Below, one piece after another: positions 33,943-47,896 of a stretch of 64,000 nucleotides of DNA. Positions within the stretch are counted from its first letter, which is position 1; each line of letters opens with the position of its first letter. Source of the DNA: Leptolyngbya boryana PCC 6306 (GTDB lineage Bacteria; Cyanobacteriota; Cyanobacteriia; Leptolyngbyales; Leptolyngbyaceae); assembly GCF_000353285.1 (NCBI RefSeq), contig NZ_KB731324.1, forward strand, positions 3,738,577 through 3,802,576. The letters are read 5' to 3'. The translations under genes were made by a program, and so were the position numbers. Below the pieces are notes generated by a model. It did no database searches, was not told where the DNA came from, and saw only the letters and a list, made by a program, of their open reading frames with translations.

Positions 33943-33970
33943 AAAAAAGGGCGTAATGAACGCCCCTTTT
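33943..33970. terminator. Bidirectional intrinsic terminator between alkA-like and sir
   Basis: AAAAGGGCG (33945-33953) pairs with CGCCCCTTTT (33961-33970) with one bulged C and a 7-base loop. On the minus strand the stem is followed by TTTTTT, so sir terminates well here; the plus-strand side ends in TTTT within the stem. Confidence 0.65.
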
Positions 33971-33999
33971 GTCTTCCGAGTTGAAGTCACTCGTTGAAG

Positions 34000-35751
34000 C
34001 TATACTCCGGTGAATTGATGAATCGCATCTAGACCAACACGATCGCAGAAATCTCCAAAGCTTTCCCCTGCCTGCCGCTCTTTCTTAAAGTACGTAAACA
34101 CAGGCTCGAATACCGCTTCTAAATCATCCAAATTCATCTTCTCGATGAAGACCTTTGCCAATCTCGTTTGATTGGGAGCCGCACCTAGCCAAACTTGGTA
34201 CATATTTGGACCCGTTCCCACCAGTGCAAATTCTGCGAGATACGGACGCGCACAGCCATTCGGGCAGCCTGTCATGCGGAAGATAAATGACTCATTCGGT
34301 AAGCCTACTTTTTCGAGCAATAACCGAATTCGAGTCAAAATTGGTAAACTCGCTCGTTCAGCTTCCGTGGTTGCCAGTCCACACGTCGGTAATGCAGGAC
34401 ATGCCATAGAATCACGAACTAAAGGATCAATCTGATCAGGACGTTCGATCCCATGTTCGCGCAGAATGCGATTGATTCTTTGGCGATCGCTCTTTTCAAT
34501 GTTATATAAAAGAACATTCTGGCTCGGTGTCAGTAACATCGGCAGATTGAACTTTGTCACAATCTTTTTGAGCGCTGCTTTCAGCCGGAAACCGTTTTCA
34601 TCTTTGATCCGACCATTCTGAATCGAGATGCCATAGAACAGTTTTCCATCGCCTTGCTCATTCCAGCCCAGATAGTTGAGAAACTTGAATTCAGGTAAAG
34701 GCTTGAACGGCTCGATCGCTTTACCAAAGTATTCTTCAACTTTAGAACGGAATTTCTCAACGCCCCATTCTTCAACGAGGTATTTCATCCGAGAATGACG
34801 CCGATCAGAGCGATCGCCATAATCCCGCTGAGTCGCAACGATCGCTTTTACCAAATCGTAAACATCTGCTTTGGCAACATATCCAATGGGATCAGCGATG
34901 CGAGGAAAAGTTTCTTCTTTGCCATGAGTCCGCCCAAGCCCGCCTCCCGCATAGACATTAAAGCCTTCTAACTCACCTTGATCATTCGTCAAAACAACTA
35001 AAGAAATGTCCTGCGAGAACAAATCAACAGAATTGTCACCGGGAACTGTCACTGCAATTTTGAACTTCCGAGGCAGATAGTACGTTCCATAAATCGGCTC
35101 AGGCGAATCTTCAATATTGGAGCCGTTAATATTTCGCTTCCGGGCTGCGACGACTTCCGGATCTTCTTCACCCGTAATCGCTTTCTCCCCATCTAACCAA
35201 ACTTCGTAATATGCCCCGGATTGCGGCGTGAGCAAATCAGCAATATGATTCGCATACGTCCGAGCATATTCATACTCTGGGCGATTTTTAAACGGTGCAG
35301 GCGGAGACATGACGTTTCGATTCACGTCACCACAAGCACTCAGCGTTGATCCCATACTTTTGACGATCGCGCTAATCGTCGCTTTCAGATTCTTCTTCAA
35401 AACGCCGTGTAGTTGAAACGCTTGGCGAGTCGTGACCCGAATCGTGTGATTGCCATATTCATCTGATAACCGATCGATGGTCAAATACAACTCAGGGGGA
35501 ACAAACCCGCCAGGAGAGCGAGTTCTCAGCATCATCGAGTAATCTTTTTCTTGTCCTCTGACGCGATTATCACGATTATCTTGCTGATAAGACCCGTGAA
35601 ATTTCAGCAGTTGAATGCCGTCTTCGGAAAAAGCGTTCGTGTCCAGCAACAATTCTGAAGCGACGGGTTCGCGTAAGAAGTTACTACGCTCTTTGATGCC
35701 TTCAACTTTGGAGGGTTTGCGGACGGAGGGAGGTGTAGAAGAAATGACCAT
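34000..35751 (-). CDS. sir: Ferredoxin-dependent sulfite reductase
   Basis: Six-electron reduction of sulfite to sulfide for cysteine synthesis, taking electrons from photosynthetic ferredoxin. The 583-residue protein carries two reductase half-domains and the siroheme-[4Fe-4S] ligands CPALPTCG and CPNGCARP (C-x5-C and C-x3-C). The N-terminal [14 protein letters not shown] and [13 protein letters not shown] are typical of sulfite rather than nitrite reductases. ATG 35751 is used; a start nine codons upstream is possible. It terminates at 33943-33970. Confidence 0.93.
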   Translation of the reverse strand: MVISSTPPSVRKPSKVEGIKERSNFLREPVASELLLDTNAFSEDGIQLLKFHGSYQQDNRDNRVRGQEKDYSMMLRTRSPGGFVPPELYLTIDRLSDEYGNHTIRVTTRQAFQLHGVLKKNLKATISAIVKSMGSTLSACGDVNRNVMSPPAPFKNRPEYEYARTYANHIADLLTPQSGAYYEVWLDGEKAITGEEDPEVVAARKRNINGSNIEDSPEPIYGTYYLPRKFKIAVTVPGDNSVDLFSQDISLVVLTNDQGELEGFNVYAGGGLGRTHGKEETFPRIADPIGYVAKADVYDLVKAIVATQRDYGDRSDRRHSRMKYLVEEWGVEKFRSKVEEYFGKAIEPFKPLPEFKFLNYLGWNEQGDGKLFYGISIQNGRIKDENGFRLKAALKKIVTKFNLPMLLTPSQNVLLYNIEKSDRQRINRILREHGIERPDQIDPLVRDSMACPALPTCGLATTEAERASLPILTRIRLLLEKVGLPNESFIFRMTGCPNGCARPYLAEFALVGTGPNMYQVWLGAAPNQTRLAKVFIEKMNLDDLEAVFEPVFTYFKKERQAGESFGDFCDRVGLDAIHQFTGV

Positions 35752-35879
35752 TGCAATTGGTGGATCGGCTAAAGACAATAATTCGGCACTTGAATCAAAT
35801 CAAGCTGCCGTAAGCATTTATTCCCGGTATTTCGGTCGGAATTGTGTTGAATGCTCTCAGTCTATCACGATCGCTTCAT

Positions 35880-36377
35880 CTACCGTGCAGACGTAGGTGT
35901 TAAGTTCTGTTCTTGAATCACAAAATCTAACAATCCCTGACACGCATCTAAAAGCAGGTCAATCACAAAGTTAAATCCTTCCGTCCCACCATAATAAGGA
36001 TCAGGGACTTCTCTTAAGGAATGCTCGGTACAGAAGTCGCACATCAAGCGAACTTTGTCTTGATAGGTTCCAGCAGGATCGATCGACCGAATCGCTTCAA
36101 AATTATCGATGTCCATTGCCAGAATCAAATTGAATTCTTCAAAATCCGCGCGTTCAAATTGTCTTGCACGTCCAACAAGTTCGATGCCTCTGAGTTTCGC
36201 CGCAGCATTCATTCTGCGATCAGGTGGGCTGCCAATGTGATAACTCGATGTTCCTGCCGAATCACAGGTAATTTCACACTCTAATCCAGCTTGGCGGATC
36301 AGATGATTCATGATGTTTTCGGCAGAGGGCGATCGACAAATATTGCCTAAGCACACAAATAGTAAGCGATATGCCAT
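35880..36377 (-). CDS. Low-molecular-weight protein-tyrosine phosphatase
   Basis: A 165-residue cysteine phosphatase. The P-loop VCLGNICRSP near the start (about 7-16) holds the nucleophile Cys and the phosphate-binding Arg in C-x5-R-S, and the general acid Asp is in VPDPYYGG (about 125-132). Relatives act on phosphotyrosine in envelope polysaccharide synthesis or on arginine phosphate; no tyrosine kinase lies nearby. The length is normal. Confidence 0.95.
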   Translation of the reverse strand: MAYRLLFVCLGNICRSPSAENIMNHLIRQAGLECEITCDSAGTSSYHIGSPPDRRMNAAAKLRGIELVGRARQFERADFEEFNLILAMDIDNFEAIRSIDPAGTYQDKVRLMCDFCTEHSLREVPDPYYGGTEGFNFVIDLLLDACQGLLDFVIQEQNLTPTSAR

Positions 36378-36460
36378 TGGGATTGCCTCAAGTGAAAACC
36401 TCTCAAATTTTCGCTTACTTTCGCCAAATGTTGGAACATTGATCGCCGCAAAATCAATAT

Positions 36461-37294
36461 TTATCGAGTTGGGCGGCGGTTTGGTCGTGCTTGGGGTCGG
36501 GGTTGTGGTCTAGGCTGAGGTGGTCGGACCTGTGGTAAATTTCCATTTCGCCAAACTCCTTGCGATCGCGCTCCAGTTGAGAAAATATAAACCCCACGTC
36601 CATTGCGCTGATTATTCTGAAACTCGCCTTCATAGCGATCGCCATTTGGGTACAAACAGACTCCAAATCCAGTCATCGCATTCTGCCGAAATTCCCCCTC
36701 GCAGCGTGTGCCATTTGCATAAATAAAAACGCCACGCCCTTGCCGCACATTGTCACGAAATGCTCCTTCGTAGCGATTTCCACTGGAGAACGTACACCGT
36801 CCAAACCCATTCAGCGAATTCGAGCGAAAATTTCCCTCACAGCGCGTGCCATCTGCATAGGTAAACACCCCCTGTCCCTCTCGAATGTTCTGTCGAAACT
36901 CGCCTTCATAGCGATTTCCGCTCGCAAATTGGCACATCCCACGACCATTCAGCAGATTGTTCTGAAAATTTCCCTCACAGCGCGTGCCATCTGCATAGGT
37001 AAACACCCCCTGTCCCTCTCGATCGTGCCGCTGAAAATTTCCCTGAAATCGATTTCCGCTGGGAAATTGGCAAACATGCGTGCCCTGGAGCCAACCATCT
37101 TTGAGCCGCCCTTCACAATAATCGCTGTTTTTTGGAAGTGCCAAACTCTTGGCTGCACTGAACGGCAAGATCGGTTGGGCAAAAACTTCTGTACTGACAA
37201 AATCAGCGCTAGTCACGAATACAAAAAATCCTAATGACAGTTTTAGAGATTGTGATTGTGACTGCGATCGCGTTTTAGAGGTAAGCTTCACCAT
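36461..37294 (-). CDS. Exported MORN-repeat protein with Pro/Arg-rich tail
   Basis: A 277-residue protein with an N-terminal hydrophobic segment (LKLSLGFFVFVTSADFVS, signal peptide or anchor) followed by about eight MORN-like repeats. Two 23-residue types alternate: SGNRYEGEFRQNIREGQGVF and ADGTRCEGNFQNNLLNGRG. The last 20 residues are PQPRPQPRPQARPN-like, rich in Pro and Arg. MORN repeats form a flat beta-hairpin array that binds lipids or proteins. Two DNA blocks within the array are identical over 59 bases. It has no clear operon partner. Confidence 0.78.
   Translation of the reverse strand: MVKLTSKTRSQSQSQSLKLSLGFFVFVTSADFVSTEVFAQPILPFSAAKSLALPKNSDYCEGRLKDGWLQGTHVCQFPSGNRFQGNFQRHDREGQGVFTYADGTRCEGNFQNNLLNGRGMCQFASGNRYEGEFRQNIREGQGVFTYADGTRCEGNFRSNSLNGFGRCTFSSGNRYEGAFRDNVRQGRGVFIYANGTRCEGEFRQNAMTGFGVCLYPNGDRYEGEFQNNQRNGRGVYIFSTGARSQGVWRNGNLPQVRPPQPRPQPRPQARPNRRPTR
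36826..37022. repeat. 59-bp identical blocks within the MORN array
   Basis: Positions 36826-36884 and 36964-37022 are identical over 59 bases and 138 bases apart, exactly two MORN repeats (46 codons). Other units are diverged, so this pair reflects a recent duplication or gene conversion. The exact match makes the array prone to loss or gain of 138 bases. Confidence 0.9.
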
Positions 37295-37419
37295 ACTTTT
37301 GGGAGGTTCTTTTGTAAGGCTGCGATAATTTCTATGCTTTATTAAGGCAAAGATTGTCGGAAATGGGGCTATATAGGGGTAGCATTTTTGACGTTTCTAA
37401 GTTCGTCGGTAGCAAGTCC

Positions 37420-38844
37420 ATGTTTTCGAGCCTGCTTTTCTCCTCCTTCGCCCAACTTCCTCCACGGGTTCCCACTCCCGCCCCGATGATTGCCCCACAA
37501 CCGACTAACCAAGAAATTCTCCCATTTCAGGAGGGAATTCCCAATCAAGAATTCATTGAATCTCAAGAGATTCGTCCCCTGCCTGGCAAACTTGATGATG
37601 TTCCGGTTTTCAATAGCAATAGTCCTGAAGTTGTTCTCACAGAAGGGATTCTCCTTTCAACTTTTCCATCTGCAGGAATGCGGGTTCCCTCGGCTCATCT
37701 AAATTACGCATTCAACGGCAGATTTGATATCTTCGCCCATCATATTTCTAGAGCCAGCAATCCCAGTCAAACACGATCGCTCTTCCAAGGCATCGTGGTC
37801 TACAATCCCAACGATCGCCCAGTTCAAATTGATATCTCTCAAGCTGCCAGCTATCTCACTCGCCCCGATGCTCTGTTTGTTGATCTCCCTGCCTCTGTTG
37901 AAGATCCGCTAGGCACAGTCTTTGCCGGGCCGGGCAGCCGAGTTGTAAATGATATTCTTCGTGGGCGCAGGAATGGCAGTATTCCAACGGGAATGATGAT
38001 CCCGCCGAAACAGGCACAAATGCTGATGAATCTCCCAATTCCAGCAGGTACAGTCACTCCAACTTCAAACGGACGCTCTACGTTAATGCGTCTCAATAGT
38101 AATGCACCAGTCTATGTTGCCACCCTAGCAATGTTCGCGCCATTAAACGCCAATCGAACTGAGCGAGTTCCGACGATTGAAGAATGGCTAAATCTTCTAG
38201 TGAATGCTGGAGTTGCAGGACCTAGAGATATTCCTCCCACTCCTCCTAACGCCAAAACAACTAACATTACCTATGGTCGGGTCGCTGGTGTTGCCAAAGG
38301 TTCAGAATGGCGCACCAACATAACAGATGATTCTCGTTCGAACTCTCTCAATATCCCCAAACCCGGTCGCGCCTTTTCTTATGGTTTAAGTACGCTGGAA
38401 CGAGGCACATTTGGAACAGGTCAGATTCAAAGTGCTCCGATGCTGGTGCGCTATCCCGATACTGCCTACCTTGCAAATGGAAATTACGGAATTCATTACA
38501 GTTTGACCCTTCCCCTGCGAAATTCTACGCGTCAAGCTCAAACGATTCAAGTCTCGATCGAAACTCCGCTCAAACAAGATAGAAGTAGGAATGAAGTTGT
38601 CTTCCTCACGGCTCCTGCGCCTCAAATTTTCTTTCGCGGTACAATTCGGCTGCGTTATTTAGACGATCGCTCAACCCCTCAAACCCGATTTATCCATCTC
38701 GTTCAACGCCGAGGTCAAAAAGGTGATCCGCTTCTGACTTTGACGCTCTCGCCTGGGGAACGTCGCTCTGTCGAAGTCGATTTTCTCTATCCTCCCGATG
38801 CAACGCCCCCCCAATTGCTCACTGTTCGCACCCTAAATCGATAA
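37420..38844 (+). CDS. DUF3370-family protein, probably exported
   Basis: A 474-residue protein of the cyanobacterial DUF3370 family. The characteristic opening is RPLPGKLDDVPVFNSNSPE with EGILLSTF, followed by HLNYAFNGRFDIFAHHI. The remainder looks like a beta-rich, substrate-binding or structural domain with a Pro-rich linker near the N-terminus. The first residues MFSSLLFSSFAQLPP suggest a short signal peptide, so ATG 37420 is chosen; ATG 37363 and TTG 37354 would add about 20 residues. No function is known. It is 3 bases upstream of plsC-like gene and may be co-transcribed. Confidence 0.78.
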   Translation: MFSSLLFSSFAQLPPRVPTPAPMIAPQPTNQEILPFQEGIPNQEFIESQEIRPLPGKLDDVPVFNSNSPEVVLTEGILLSTFPSAGMRVPSAHLNYAFNGRFDIFAHHISRASNPSQTRSLFQGIVVYNPNDRPVQIDISQAASYLTRPDALFVDLPASVEDPLGTVFAGPGSRVVNDILRGRRNGSIPTGMMIPPKQAQMLMNLPIPAGTVTPTSNGRSTLMRLNSNAPVYVATLAMFAPLNANRTERVPTIEEWLNLLVNAGVAGPRDIPPTPPNAKTTNITYGRVAGVAKGSEWRTNITDDSRSNSLNIPKPGRAFSYGLSTLERGTFGTGQIQSAPMLVRYPDTAYLANGNYGIHYSLTLPLRNSTRQAQTIQVSIETPLKQDRSRNEVVFLTAPAPQIFFRGTIRLRYLDDRSTPQTRFIHLVQRRGQKGDPLLTLTLSPGERRSVEVDFLYPPDATPPQLLTVRTLNR

Positions 38845-38847
38845 ATT

Positions 38848-39477
38848 GTGTCCACCACCGCTACTGTCAAACCCTGGCTTTACTGGTCACTCTTCCCAAT
38901 TCATCGGACTTTTCTCAGACTGTACTTTAGTTCGATCGAAATTCAAGGGCGAGAGAATCTTCCTCAGCAAGGACCTTGTATTCTTGCCTCTAAGCATTTC
39001 AGCCGATGGGATCCTTTAGTTCTATCGCTCTTGAGTCAAGAACCCCTGCGATTCATGACAAACGCGAATCAATTTACAGGAATCCAAGGCTGGGCGATCG
39101 AACGCCTCGGAGCTTTCCCAGTCAATCTTGCTCGTCCTAGCGTTTCCAGTTTGCGATGTGCGATCGAACTTCTTCAAGCCAAACACAAACTTGTCATTTT
39201 CCCAGAAGGCGGAATTGTGCGAGACCAGCCCCTGCGCGAGTTTAAGACTGGATTAGCGCGATTAGTCCTTCAAGCAGAGGCAAGCGGAGAAATAAAGGTA
39301 CCAATTTTACCGATCGCTCTTTTTTATTCCCCAACCGCCTCAGCAGGTGCAAAAGCTTCGATCCGAATCAATCCGCCTCTCTACATAAACGACTATCGCC
39401 AAGAGAACGACAAACAAACTGCTCGAATTTTCACCCAAACCCTTTACTCAAAAATTCTAGAAAGTCTATCAAATTAA
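38848..39477 (+). CDS. plsC: 1-acylglycerol-3-phosphate acyltransferase
   Basis: Adds the second acyl chain in phosphatidic acid synthesis at the membrane. The 209-residue protein has the acyltransferase motifs ASKHFSRWDPLVLS (H-x4-D, motif I) and VIFPEGGIVRDQ (motif III), and motif II in RLGAFPVNLAR. A GTG start at 38848 follows the DUF3370 stop by 3 bases. The length is normal for the short cyanobacterial PlsC forms. The rRNA promoter lies 50 bases past its stop. Confidence 0.87.
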   Translation: MSTTATVKPWLYWSLFPIHRTFLRLYFSSIEIQGRENLPQQGPCILASKHFSRWDPLVLSLLSQEPLRFMTNANQFTGIQGWAIERLGAFPVNLARPSVSSLRCAIELLQAKHKLVIFPEGGIVRDQPLREFKTGLARLVLQAEASGEIKVPILPIALFYSPTASAGAKASIRINPPLYINDYRQENDKQTARIFTQTLYSKILESLSN

Positions 39478-39526
39478 GGCTAATCCCCTATTTTTCCCAA
39501 TCTCTCAAAAAACTTGCAAGACTTTG

Positions 39527-39555
39527 TTGACAAACCCAATTAGGCTTGATACATT
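39527..39555 (+). promoter_or_regulatory. rRNA operon promoter
   Basis: A perfect -35 TTGACA (39527-39532), a 17-base spacer and a -10 TACATT (39550-39555), placing the start near 39562. This leaves a leader of about 175 bases ahead of 16S. The rest of the 259-base gap after plsC is this leader, with no gene. Confidence 0.7.
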
Positions 39556-39736
39556 AATAAAGCGGTGAGGGAAGCGCGCTGAAGCGAGGCTCCGAACCGC
39601 AGAACTGAACCTATAAAACAGAATAGTTTAGAAGCCAGAGAAAGGAAAGCCTTCGTCAGAAAAATGTCTCTTTTGTTAGAGACCGGAAGGATAACCGGAT
39701 AAATATTCGCGATTGAGCTACAAGCTTACTCTATTT

Positions 39737-41224
<1,488 letters not shown>

Positions 41225-41230
41225 AAAGGA

Positions 41231-41281
41231 GACCTACCCTCTCACTTAGCTAAAGCTAGGATGAGAAAGGTCAACTAGGTC
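41231..41281 (+). other. 16S-23S spacer D1-D1' helix
   Basis: Begins GACCTA (41231-41236) and ends TAGGTC (41276-41281), the classic cyanobacterial D1-D1' basal clamp used in spacer-based taxonomy. The intervening 39 bases fold back as the helix, with CTCATC-like and TAGCTAAAGCTA inner repeats. Confidence 0.75.
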
Positions 41282-41338
41282 GTTCGAAGCTTTCCATAAA
41301 TTTCGATGTGCTTCTAAACTATCCCGGTTCAGGGATGG

Positions 41339-41412
<74 letters not shown>

Positions 41413-41426
41413 CTCCATTAAGACAA

Positions 41427-41499
41427 GGGGGTTTAGCTCAGTTGGTAGAGCGCCTGCTTTGCAAGCAGGATGTCAGCGGTTCGAGTCCGCTAACCTCCA
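41427..41499 (+). tRNA. trnA: tRNA-Ala (anticodon TGC)
   Basis: A 73-base tRNA, 14 bases after tRNA-Ile. Acceptor GGGGGTT pairs with AACCTCC, and the anticodon loop is TTTGCAA with TGC. The next three bases are CCA (41500-41502), so the tail could be encoded, unlike tRNA-Ile. Confidence 0.97.
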
Positions 41500-41563
41500 C
41501 CAACCGATTGATTGAATCACTCTGTTGAATTTTTTGTTGAATTGAGCGATTGAGGATATGCGA

Positions 41564-41635
41564 CAGCAACTCATCTGCGAGATGTAGAGAGCCTGCTGGA
41601 TTATGTCCAGTACAAGAACCAAGAAAACTGCATAG
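41564..41635 (+). promoter_or_regulatory. Spacer box B helix and box A antitermination site
   Basis: CAGCA (41564-41568) pairs with TGCTG (41594-41598) as the box B helix. Then GAACCAAGAAAACTGCATAG (41616-41635) matches cyanobacterial box A (GAACCTTGAAAACTGCATA) except for two bases. These assist transcription through 23S. Confidence 0.7.
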
Positions 41636-41701
41636 TAATGATGTCAGGTAGAGATACACAGACACCAATGTAAAGGACTAAAACTGATTGAAATAATTAG
41701 T

Positions 41702-44586
<2,885 letters not shown>

Positions 44587-44699
44587 TTGAATCAGATTGA
44601 ATCTAAGCCTTGGTGTTTGAGATTTCTACATTCAAAACTGACATCAAAAACTATGCAGCCTTCTGGGTTCTGGTGAATTTGAGCCAGACTCAACGAGTT

Positions 44700-44817
44700 T
44701 CCTGGTGGTGATGGCGATGTGGACCCACACTCATCCATCCCGAACTGAGTGGTGAAACGCATTTGCGGCGACGATAGTTGGAGGGTAGCCTCCTGTCAAA
44801 ATAGCTAACCGCCAGGG
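44700..44817 (+). rRNA. rrf: 5S ribosomal RNA
   Basis: About 118 bases. The 5' CCTGGTGG pairs with 3' CCGCCAGG, and CCATCCCGAACTGAGTGGTGAAACG is the standard loop region. It lies 113 bases after 23S and 14 before the terminator. Confidence 0.96.
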
Positions 44818-44830
44818 TATCATTAGAAAG

Positions 44831-44864
44831 AAAGCTCTCTAACGTTTTGTTTAGAGAGCTTTTT
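44831..44864 (+). terminator. rRNA operon terminator
   Basis: A 12-base perfect stem, AAAGCTCTCTAA (44831-44842) and TTAGAGAGCTTT (44851-44862), with an 8-base loop and a closing T tract. Confidence 0.92.
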
Positions 44865-44908
44865 GACTTAAGTCTTCAAAAAAATTCTTGTTTCTTCAAT
44901 ATGCATTC

Positions 44909-44957
44909 ATTTGAGTGCGATCGAAAAATCGTTAAGTCGCACTCAAATTATTTTTTG
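44909..44957 (+). terminator. Second terminator-like hairpin after the rRNA operon
   Basis: A 12-base perfect stem, ATTTGAGTGCGA (44909-44920) and TCGCACTCAAAT (44937-44948), with a 16-base loop and TATTTTTT after it. It backs up the first terminator, or protects the convergent gene ending at 44982 from rRNA transcription. Confidence 0.65.
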
Positions 44958-44981
44958 GATAGCTCGTGTGTTGCGGAGTTG

Positions 44982-46046
44982 TTAGTCGATACTGGTTTCG
45001 CGATCGTCTTCTAGCTTTACGCGAATTGTATGAGAGAAATTATCGCCTCTTGGATCGCCGAAGTAAAACTCCAGTGAATCACTTGAGAGCCGCTCTAAAG
45101 ATTTCAACATTGCTCTTAGATGGGGGGTGCTAGCGCCTGTATCTTCGTAGAGCTTCCCAGATAGGGAATTAACTCGTTTCCAGGTTGTGTAGAGTTTGAC
45201 GATCGCAGTTTCTAATTGTGCAGCTTGATTTACGAGTTCTGCGGCAGAATTCAAACAACCGAGTCGCATTGCTTCATCTAAAGCATTTTCAATGTCGATC
45301 GATTCGTCGTTTAATGCTTGAACTTGTGGGGCTGCTTCAAGATAGCGAGACAAAGATCTGGCTTCTCCAGTAGCTTGCTTTAAGGTGTCGAGATCTGGCT
45401 GTTCCGCAATCGCTTGGCGGATTGATGATTGATGGGCTTCGGGAAGCTTTTCTAAATGTTTCACTAAAGGTGCAACATACCGAGTCGGGATAGTTTGATC
45501 GACAACTTTTTCGCGAATCTCTTCAGGTAATAAGTCTGAACTCATCGCTGTCCAGTCATCTGAGAGTTGTCGGACTTCTCGACGAGTAATGCGATCTCCT
45601 CGTTTGACGGCATCGCTGACAAGCTGCTGAACTTCTGGTTCTGCTTGCGCTGTTTCTACAAAGGCTTGTTTGCTGAAGTGATTGATGTCTTCAGGTTCAA
45701 TATGTCCGCCTTCTAAGAGAGTATCTGCACTATCTGCAAGCTCAATGAGCCTGTAGGCTTGAGTTTTACTAATTTCGCGATCGCTTAACCAGTTTAAAAA
45801 GCTGCGTCCAAGTTTTTGTTGTTCAGATGAGCTTCGCTGTACGTAGTGTTCGCGAACGGCTCTGAGAATTCGTCCACGCCAAATATCAGTTTGCAAATCG
45901 AAGCGATCGCAAACGAGCCAGGCTTGATCAATTTTTTGCTGAAATTCAAGTTCTTCAATGTGATCATTCGTTGGATCGGGAAGATCAAACTTGAATTCAG
46001 TGGGTTCTAATGCATCAAGCGTGAGAGGTCTGGGTGAGCGTGGCAT
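44982..46046 (-). CDS. Conserved protein of unknown function, helical
   Basis: A 354-residue soluble, mostly helical protein that I do not recognise. Residues about 40-115 contain FLNWLSDREISKTQAYRLIELADSADTLL, which resembles a helix-turn-helix in proteins that read repeated DNA (KorB/ParB-like or DUF3102-type), and the middle has paired helical segments (REVRQLSDDW, LPEEIREKVVDQ). The C-terminal 50 residues are beta-like (SLEFYFGDPRGDNFSHTIRVKLEDD). DNA binding is possible but unproven. It converges on the rRNA operon. Confidence 0.6.
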   Translation of the reverse strand: MPRSPRPLTLDALEPTEFKFDLPDPTNDHIEELEFQQKIDQAWLVCDRFDLQTDIWRGRILRAVREHYVQRSSSEQQKLGRSFLNWLSDREISKTQAYRLIELADSADTLLEGGHIEPEDINHFSKQAFVETAQAEPEVQQLVSDAVKRGDRITRREVRQLSDDWTAMSSDLLPEEIREKVVDQTIPTRYVAPLVKHLEKLPEAHQSSIRQAIAEQPDLDTLKQATGEARSLSRYLEAAPQVQALNDESIDIENALDEAMRLGCLNSAAELVNQAAQLETAIVKLYTTWKRVNSLSGKLYEDTGASTPHLRAMLKSLERLSSDSLEFYFGDPRGDNFSHTIRVKLEDDRETSID

Positions 46047-46084
46047 TGGGACAATCTAAAAACAGCCGCATCATTATTGCACCT

Positions 46085-46558
46085 TTATCGGAAGATAGCA
46101 TTCCAAATTGATCCGATCAGAAAGATTGTTAAACCGCTGAGTGCAAGCACGATCGATAAAAAGACGACAACTAATAGAGCAACAAATAGATAGTCTGCTT
46201 TTTCTTGCTGTCTGGATTGAGCTAAATGGGCTTCAATCAAAGCCAAATTTTTAGAATTCGCTTTCCAAGCAAGATCAACAAAATCGCCTGCCATCGGAAT
46301 GATGCCTAAAAGAGCATCTAAAATCAAATTCCACATCATTCGTGCAAGAGAAGCACGGGGAATGCCCAAACGCGCCGCTTCTACAACGATATAAACTGAG
46401 ACGAGTGACATTGCGACATCTCCTCCGCCTGGAAGTAATCCAATCAAAGGATCGATGCCGACGCGATACTTCGTTCCAGGAATTGGTAGGGCATTATCTA
46501 GGAGATGCGTTAGAGATCGTAATCGTGCGATCGTGCTTTCGCGATGTTGAGTTTGCAT
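46085..46558 (-). CDS. DUF4112-family membrane protein
   Basis: A 157-residue protein with the DUF4112 signature: LTHLLDNALPIPGTKYRVGIDPLIGLLPGGGDV, a helix VAMSLVSVYIVVEAARLG, then LILDALLGIIPMAGDFVDLAWKAN, and a C-terminal transmembrane helix (YLFVALLVVVFLSIVLALSG region). The function is unknown. It is divergent from the BaiN-type flavoprotein. Confidence 0.88.
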   Translation of the reverse strand: MQTQHRESTIARLRSLTHLLDNALPIPGTKYRVGIDPLIGLLPGGGDVAMSLVSVYIVVEAARLGIPRASLARMMWNLILDALLGIIPMAGDFVDLAWKANSKNLALIEAHLAQSRQQEKADYLFVALLVVVFLSIVLALSGLTIFLIGSIWNAIFR

Positions 46559-46636
46559 AAATCATAAACAAATTACCTCTAAAATCTTAATCGCGAAAGA
46601 TCTCGCTAAGATCAAGATTCTAATTGGGTAAAAGTT

Positions 46637-47872
46637 GTGAAAGTCGTTGTAATTGGCGGTGGGGCAGCAGGATTTTTTGGGGCGATTTGTGCAGCGCAGG
46701 CAGGAGCAGAGGTGACTTTGCTCGAAGCTGGGCAGAATTGTTTGTCAAAAGTTCTCATCTCTGGAGGTGGTCGCTGTAATGTGACGCATTCTTGCTTCGA
46801 GCCAGCTTTACTTGTACAGCATTATCCAAGAGGCGGTAAGGCGCTGCGAGGTGCATTTTCGCAGTTTCAGCCGAAACATACGATCGAATGGTTTACAGAT
46901 CGCAATGTGAAGCTCAAAACAGAAGCAGATGGGCGGATTTTCCCGATTACGGATGATGCTCGAACGATCGCAGATTGTTTGTTGAATCAAGCCGCAGATT
47001 TGGGAGTAAAAATCTATACGCAGTCTCCTGTTAAGGCAGTTGCTAAAGTAGAAGATCAGTTCCTCGTTACGCTACGGTCTGAGCAAGTGTTGACGGCTGA
47101 TCGGGTGCTGATTGCCACTGGAAGTAATCCAAATGGATATCAGTTTGCGCGATCGCTTGGACATTCCGTGATTGATCCAGTTCCGTCACTGTTCACGTTT
47201 AATATTCGAGACGATCGCTTGACGGATCTCGCGGGTGTTTCAGTTGACCCGGTGCGGTTGCGATTACAGGTTGGAGAAGCAAAGTTTGAACAGACTGGAG
47301 CATTGCTGATCACGCATTGGGGAGTGAGTGGACCTGCCGTGCTCAAACTATCGGCTTGGGCAGCGCGGGAACTGCATGATGCGCGCTATCAGGCAAGATT
47401 GTCGATCAATTGGTTACCCAAGCAGAATCCAGAGCAGTTACGCCAAGAGTTGACAGCCGTTAGAAATCAGATTCCCCAGAAAACGATCGCGGCAAATTGT
47501 CCGGTCATGTTGCCACGGCGATTGTGGGAAAGGCTGACTGAGGCAGTAGGTATTCAGAAAGAGCGACGATGGGCAGAACTCTCGAATAAGACTTTGAATC
47601 AATTGATTCAAGAACTGATGCAGGGTAGCTATCAAATTTCGGGCAAAGGGGTCTTTAAGGACGAATTTGTGACCTGCGGGGGAGTGAATTTGAAAGAGAT
47701 TAACTTTAAAACAATGGAGAGTCGTTGCTGCCCAGGGCTTTATTTTGCGGGTGAAGTATTGGATATTGATGGGGTAACAGGTGGCTTTAATTTTCAGAGC
47801 GCTTGGACGACGGGTTGGATCGCGGGAAATGCGATCGCAAAAGTTTCAGCTTCGGTGCATCGACCTCAGTAA
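46637..47872 (+). CDS. BaiN/HI0933-type flavoprotein
   Basis: A 411-residue FAD-binding protein. The dinucleotide motif is VVIGGGAAGFFGAICAAQAG at the start, followed by GGRCNVTHS, and the C-terminal motif CGGVNLKEINFKTMES then YFAGEVLDIDGVTGGFN is characteristic of the family once called HI0933 or YhiN. Relatives include flavin-dependent reductases and enzymes acting on rRNA-derived or bile-acid substrates. The GTG start at 46637 has a weak binding site. The substrate is unknown. Confidence 0.88.
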   Translation: MKVVVIGGGAAGFFGAICAAQAGAEVTLLEAGQNCLSKVLISGGGRCNVTHSCFEPALLVQHYPRGGKALRGAFSQFQPKHTIEWFTDRNVKLKTEADGRIFPITDDARTIADCLLNQAADLGVKIYTQSPVKAVAKVEDQFLVTLRSEQVLTADRVLIATGSNPNGYQFARSLGHSVIDPVPSLFTFNIRDDRLTDLAGVSVDPVRLRLQVGEAKFEQTGALLITHWGVSGPAVLKLSAWAARELHDARYQARLSINWLPKQNPEQLRQELTAVRNQIPQKTIAANCPVMLPRRLWERLTEAVGIQKERRWAELSNKTLNQLIQELMQGSYQISGKGVFKDEFVTCGGVNLKEINFKTMESRCCPGLYFAGEVLDIDGVTGGFNFQSAWTTGWIAGNAIAKVSASVHRPQ

Positions 47873-47896
47873 ACTCTACATTTGGTTGGTGATGTC

